Part shown: piece by piece, positions 57,696-64,000 of the stretch
How positions within the stretch are numbered: position 1 is the stretch's first letter
Layout of the letters: each line of letters begins with the position of its first letter
Source: Homarus americanus
Lineage: Eukaryota; Arthropoda; Malacostraca; Decapoda; Nephropidae
Assembly (NCBI RefSeq): GCF_018991925.1
Contig: NW_024737068.1
Coordinates: forward strand, 849,235-913,234
Direction: 5' to 3'
DNA: 64,000 nucleotides
The notes under the pieces: model-generated
The model's input: only the letters and a program-made list of their open reading frames with translations
What the model was told of the DNA's origin: nothing
Database searches by the model: none
Position numbers and translations under genes: made by a program

Positions 57696-60600
57696 GAGGG
57701 ACAAGTGCTCTCAGCCTGTGTTCAGGATTGGTAGAGCAGACATTGAATTTTCTATGAACCACATTATGGTCCCAAGTGAATGGATGGTGGGGGAACCTTT
57801 ACTATACTATCAAAATTTATGTCTGGGTTCTTTAATAGAGGAAATTCCTCTTTAAAGGGTTGGGCAAACTCAGGGGAGTCAGTCATGTTATACTGCTCGT
57901 TTAAATGATTAATAAGATGATGAATGCTCAATATCACATTGAGTAATGGTAAAAAAAATTACGTATAAGTTATTTAATGTTTATGCTGATTTTTGCATGT
58001 TAGCATTTTATTGGATGCTGTATCTTTCTCCCAAGTGAAGAACAGACATCAGCTCATTATTTGTAAGATTAGACACAGTAGGTATTGCTTTAAGATCTGT
58101 ATTATGTAAGCTCATGGACAAATCTCACAAGCGTCATTTTAACATTATAAGGTATATTTCAAATGCTTTAAAAATGTGTCACAGTTTGAGTGACTGAGAC
58201 ATATCAGTTATGAAAATTGTAATCCAAATCTGTATATGTGATACTTTGTGTGTACTATTTACAAATTAATTTTGATGGGAAGAATTTGTATAAATGAACT
58301 TGTTTGTATAAGATTTAATGATTTTAATCAATGACTAGTTGTAGTAGAATGTGTATATTATGAGTCTTAGCAAGTGTCAGTTATTATGCTGCCATCAAAC
58401 AAACAAACACACACACACACACTCTTAACCATTTCTGCTCAAGTGAAGAGAACGTGAGTTTAACCTCTGTGTGTTATTGTCTGGGAATAATTCCGAACAC
58501 AAAAACATCTGTACAGTATCTTTTTTTCTTTTGTTTTCTCTCTTTCGGTGTGTCAGTACAATTGATGTTACAGAAGATTGTTTGATTTATGATAGATTTA
58601 ACTCAAACACTAAATACTTTGTTCGGGTTTCCGGTCCATGTTTAATGTTCTACGTCAAAATGTAGCGATAAACTGTACTGCGACTGTTCTTAGGGGTGTT
58701 GACAGTGGCACCTCAGGTTTTTTCTTTTTTTAGACCACACTGTGTTCTTTGTCTCAGAAATGATATTACATAGAACAAATTACAAGATTGTTATGCAGTG
58801 GTTTTGATGCTGTAAACATTCATTGTTTCCCACAGTTACTTCCATATTGCTTGAATATATATTGTACTGCTGTTCTTTCTATTCTCTTAAGAATGAAGTA
58901 TGCTTGTGTCTGGGTAATGCTCAATATATTATCCTCAGTCTACTTAAACTGTTTGCTTTAAAGTTATTTTGTGTGTGTGCGTGTGAGATTCTTTCTTTAT
59001 TGCCAGTCACTTGTTGTCAACATCGTTTGTAGAATGGCTGAATAGAATTTTTTTTTTTATTAATTTTATAGTTAATATGCTTGATTAAGGTATAAAAAGG
59101 CATATCTACATGTCATATAAAGTTATGTCATCTTTACTTGTTATGTACAGCGTCTGGAATCCAATGTAACATGCACAAAGGTTTCTCTTCGTACGTGAGG
59201 AAAGTTTTCATAAAGCTCCTCAGTTAAAGGGAGATACATGTAGAGTCTTGTGTTTATACCACTTGTCTAGATTGTGATTTGGTTATGGAGGTAATGTCAG
59301 TTTACTTCTGCACATCCATTCATAGAAATTTAGATGTCGGGTTTTAACTTGTCAGTGCCTACTCATTCTTCACACTCTTTAAAAGTTATGTGCTTACACA
59401 GACAGAGGTGCATGCTGACGTGTTTGCAGGAAAACACTCGAACACTTGCATGTTTTACCATTGATGTGATGTATAAGTTGAAGTACCTGAAGAAGACTCT
59501 GCTTAATGAAGGTTGTGGTAATGTGTGTTGTTTGGCTGGATGAAATGAGTGATCTGATGTACACTTCCACATAGTTGAAACAAGTCTATTTGAGATTGAT
59601 GGTAGACTATTTTTCATTTAAATATCGTATTTGATGAATTGCCATAAGATTTTTTAGTGCTTCTGTTGTAGTCATGACCTTCCAGAATTACTTACGTGGC
59701 TTCGTAAACCATCCCCAGATAAAGAAAATATTCATTTTTTTGTTATTCACTTGTTCAGTTGAAATGTGTTGAAGTGTTTTGGGTATGTGTGTGTTTGTGT
59801 ATGCATGTACATTTATGCTTTTATTTGTGCATTTTGTGCCAAATAGGCCAACTTTGCTCATGCAGCTTAATCAACATATTCTAATACAATATGTCTTAAC
59901 TAAACTGAATCTCAAATTTGCAAAATAATACAAAATTTATGCTTAGTTTCATACCAACTTTTTTCTGAAGTGTCGTTTGTGCTAAATGCATCGTGGTGTG
60001 GATTGTATTCACTCAAAATATTATTAATCACAGATACCAGTCATGTGCTGCATATCCTTGTATGCCTACTGTGTATTGTATCATATAGGCTGTGACCCAC
60101 TTCTTGGCAGGTCCCACTTCATAGTAGGTCTCACTTCATAGCAGGATGATTCTTGGCAAAACTCCTACACATCTCCATCCCTCTTTTTTAGTTATGTCTC
60201 ATAGATTCTCCGTACTTTATTCTTCTACCTTGTCTCGGCTCTTATTTGTTTCTACCGCTAATATCTCTTATACAGTATAGGCTCTTCTTAGTTATTCTCA
60301 CATGTTCCTCAGTACTCTTTTCTTACTTTCATTATTTTGTACAACAATAACAATACAGGTAATGGGGGTATTACTTCTTTCCCCATTCTGGTAACTCTAC
60401 ATGTTCCAGAATTACTCCTCAAGATTTATCCCAACTTTTAACATTTTCCCACCTGCTTACCTTCCATTTTGATACACTTTGCATTTTACATATTCTGTAC
60501 TGTACAATATTTCAGTGAGGGGCATCTTTCATTTAAAATTGGTATGTACATATTTTAGAAAGTACTGTACAGATTAAGTTCAATTTCAGTTTTGCTTTAT

Positions 60601-62300
60601 TTATACAAAAATGTATTTCAATAATATGCCATTTTTCATTATGTAGCCACCTGTTTTTTTTTTTTTTTTACAAACAAATATTCATTCTTTTTCTGCAAGT
60701 ACAATTTCACTCATACAATAGCAAAACCATTTTAGAAATCATATTGGCATGTGTTTTTTTATATTTTATTGTACCTTCAAGATAAAAATATGACATGTTC
60801 AGTGACTGTAGTGTTTGTGTTGACTATACATGCACTGCCACTGATTGATTTATAACAGCATTTGTAATACATCTGTGTAGCTTTTCCAGTTTAACCATTC
60901 AAGATGACAGTCATTATAGTTAAGATTAAGAAATTAACTGAGACAAGGAATTAATTGAGGTTGACAGGATAGAACAAGACACAAGAGGAACAGATGGAGG
61001 TATTTGTAGATGAATGTAAGTACAAGATAATTGATGTGACTGATAAGGAAATGTTAAAGAAATTATTGAGAAGGAGAAAAAGTGTTCCATATGTTGGATT
61101 TACGATGTCTCGGAACTTGAACAAATCAGATCTGATGAGCCAGCCTGCACAAGGTGGATTGTAGCAGTATCAGAAAAGACCTCTGTTTCTTGTGGCATGA
61201 TCCCAAACCTTGGCATAATATGTAAGATATGAAGACCATACGGTTTTATACAATACTTCTTTAGATTATAAGTTTTGTACATAATCTTATGCATAGTGGA
61301 GAATGTTATGTATACAATTGACATTAATAGGCAGTTTTTGCAGCTTAAATTATTTCTGGCTTTCATCATTTGATATAAGAAGTATTTTCTATATAATTTT
61401 TAGTCTTATGACTTATGTCATCATCAAAGATTTGATATTAGAAGATTATATTTTGTGACACATTTCACAAGCATTGATAAACTTCATCCAAGGCCTTAGA
61501 GATGTTAATATTCAGGTTAATGCAGACTCCTAACTGCAGTACTATTTTTGGATGCAAGCTCAGTAGCACTCAAGTCAAACACTTGGACTTGTGGTTGTTG
61601 AGTTATTAATAAATGTTAACAACAAACACAGTATATGACAGCGAAATGAAGTACAGTATGAACCTGTGATAGTTGTCTCTTGGTTTCTGGGTATTTTATG
61701 AACTTTACATTTTGTAATGTATGGGTAAATTAACCACCAAAGGGACTGTGTAGTTCAGTAATTACATCTGACGGTTAAGGGAACTTTTACATTTATTTGC
61801 TGTACTGTATATACAATGTACTGAAATGTTAATAAGGATTCGACTAGATAATGTAACCACAAAAGTCAACAACTTGTGAGTGAGACATAACAGCAGCTGT
61901 AAAGATTGTTACTGTGTCTGGCACACTCGTCGGCCTTGACCAGTGTGTTTTTCTTATTTTCTCCTAAGTGATTGTATGTATATATTATTTTATATTAGGC
62001 TTTTCTGACTTAGTTTGATGGCCTGTTTATACTCCTGTTAATTATTAAAATTGTTGTTATGTGGGTGAGTTGTATATCATTTTGCATGAGTTATCGTTGT
62101 CGGGATAAGAGTTGCCAATTAGTTAAGCGGCAGATGTTCAAGGGAATTATATTTTTCTTACATACGGGGCCCAGGAATTGGCCATTTAAGTAGTAACCTA
62201 CCTCTATTGTGTGTGTGTCTCCTTAGTAAAGAAGCAGTGAGCAAAGTGGACAACACTTACCACTGAAAAAATGTATCAATAAATTTCAGTACAGAGAAAC
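57696..62300 (+). other. Probable 3' untranslated region and downstream flank of the BTB-GATA gene
   Basis: No coding frame is convincing here. The sequence is AT-rich and nearly free of minisatellites. AATAAA polyadenylation hexamers are at 61608-61613 and 62278-62283, and no clear AATAAA is seen close to the stop codon, so the 3' UTR could be several kilobases long. The real end is not determinable without transcripts. Confidence 0.4.

Positions 62301-64000
<1,700 letters not shown>

Overview
This window is eukaryotic nuclear DNA, most likely from a decapod crustacean or close relative. The evidence is threefold: a BTB domain with the arthropod (tramtrack-group) LRWNNH signature, many short interstitial tracts of the arthropod telomere motif TTAGG, and an extreme load of di-, tri- and tetranucleotide repeats and minisatellites. 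There are no prokaryotic-style gene arrays. The species assignment is inference.

Layout. Positions 1-2665 are a decayed non-LTR-type reverse transcriptase element. From about 2.9 to 33.8 kb the window is dominated by tandem arrays: 34-bp at 3.55-4.79 kb, about 54-bp at 7.43-9.77 kb, 26-bp at 10.36-10.72 kb, 25-bp at 14.40-14.71 kb, 20-bp at 18.42-19.97 kb, 30-bp at 22.44-22.82 kb, about 16-bp at 23.58-25.08 kb, 28-bp at 25.57-25.75 kb, 22-bp at 28.47-28.71 kb, 32-bp at 30.28-31.99 kb, a GGGT/GAGT array at 32.87-33.30 kb and a 20-bp array at 33.38-33.81 kb. Many simple repeats and retroelement debris lie between them. The only convincing gene in this half is an intact protein-kinase open frame at 14805-15695.

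From 34 to 63 kb tandem arrays are rare. This part holds a non-autonomous hAT element with an 8-bp target duplication (35.3-36.3 kb), a decayed reverse transcriptase (39.2-39.7 kb), a tRNA-derived SINE (39.76-40.0 kb) and one clear multi-exon gene. Eleven coding exons (45423-57695, + strand) join in frame to encode a 671-residue protein with an N-terminal TTK-type BTB domain, a long Ser/Thr/Pro/Gln linker with a basic nuclear-localisation cluster and two sumoylation-type motifs, one canonical GATA zinc finger with a basic tail, and a proline-rich C-terminus. A BTB plus GATA-finger transcription factor is the most interesting object here. Its introns host two TTAA-flanked piggyBac-like elements and a pogo/Tigger-like transposon that sits inside the intron splitting the zinc finger. 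A CT dinucleotide array of nearly 0.9 kb runs off the right edge.

The two genes show no evident functional link. All functional statements are inferred from sequence motifs. Exon junctions were read by eye from GT/AG sites and reading-frame phase.
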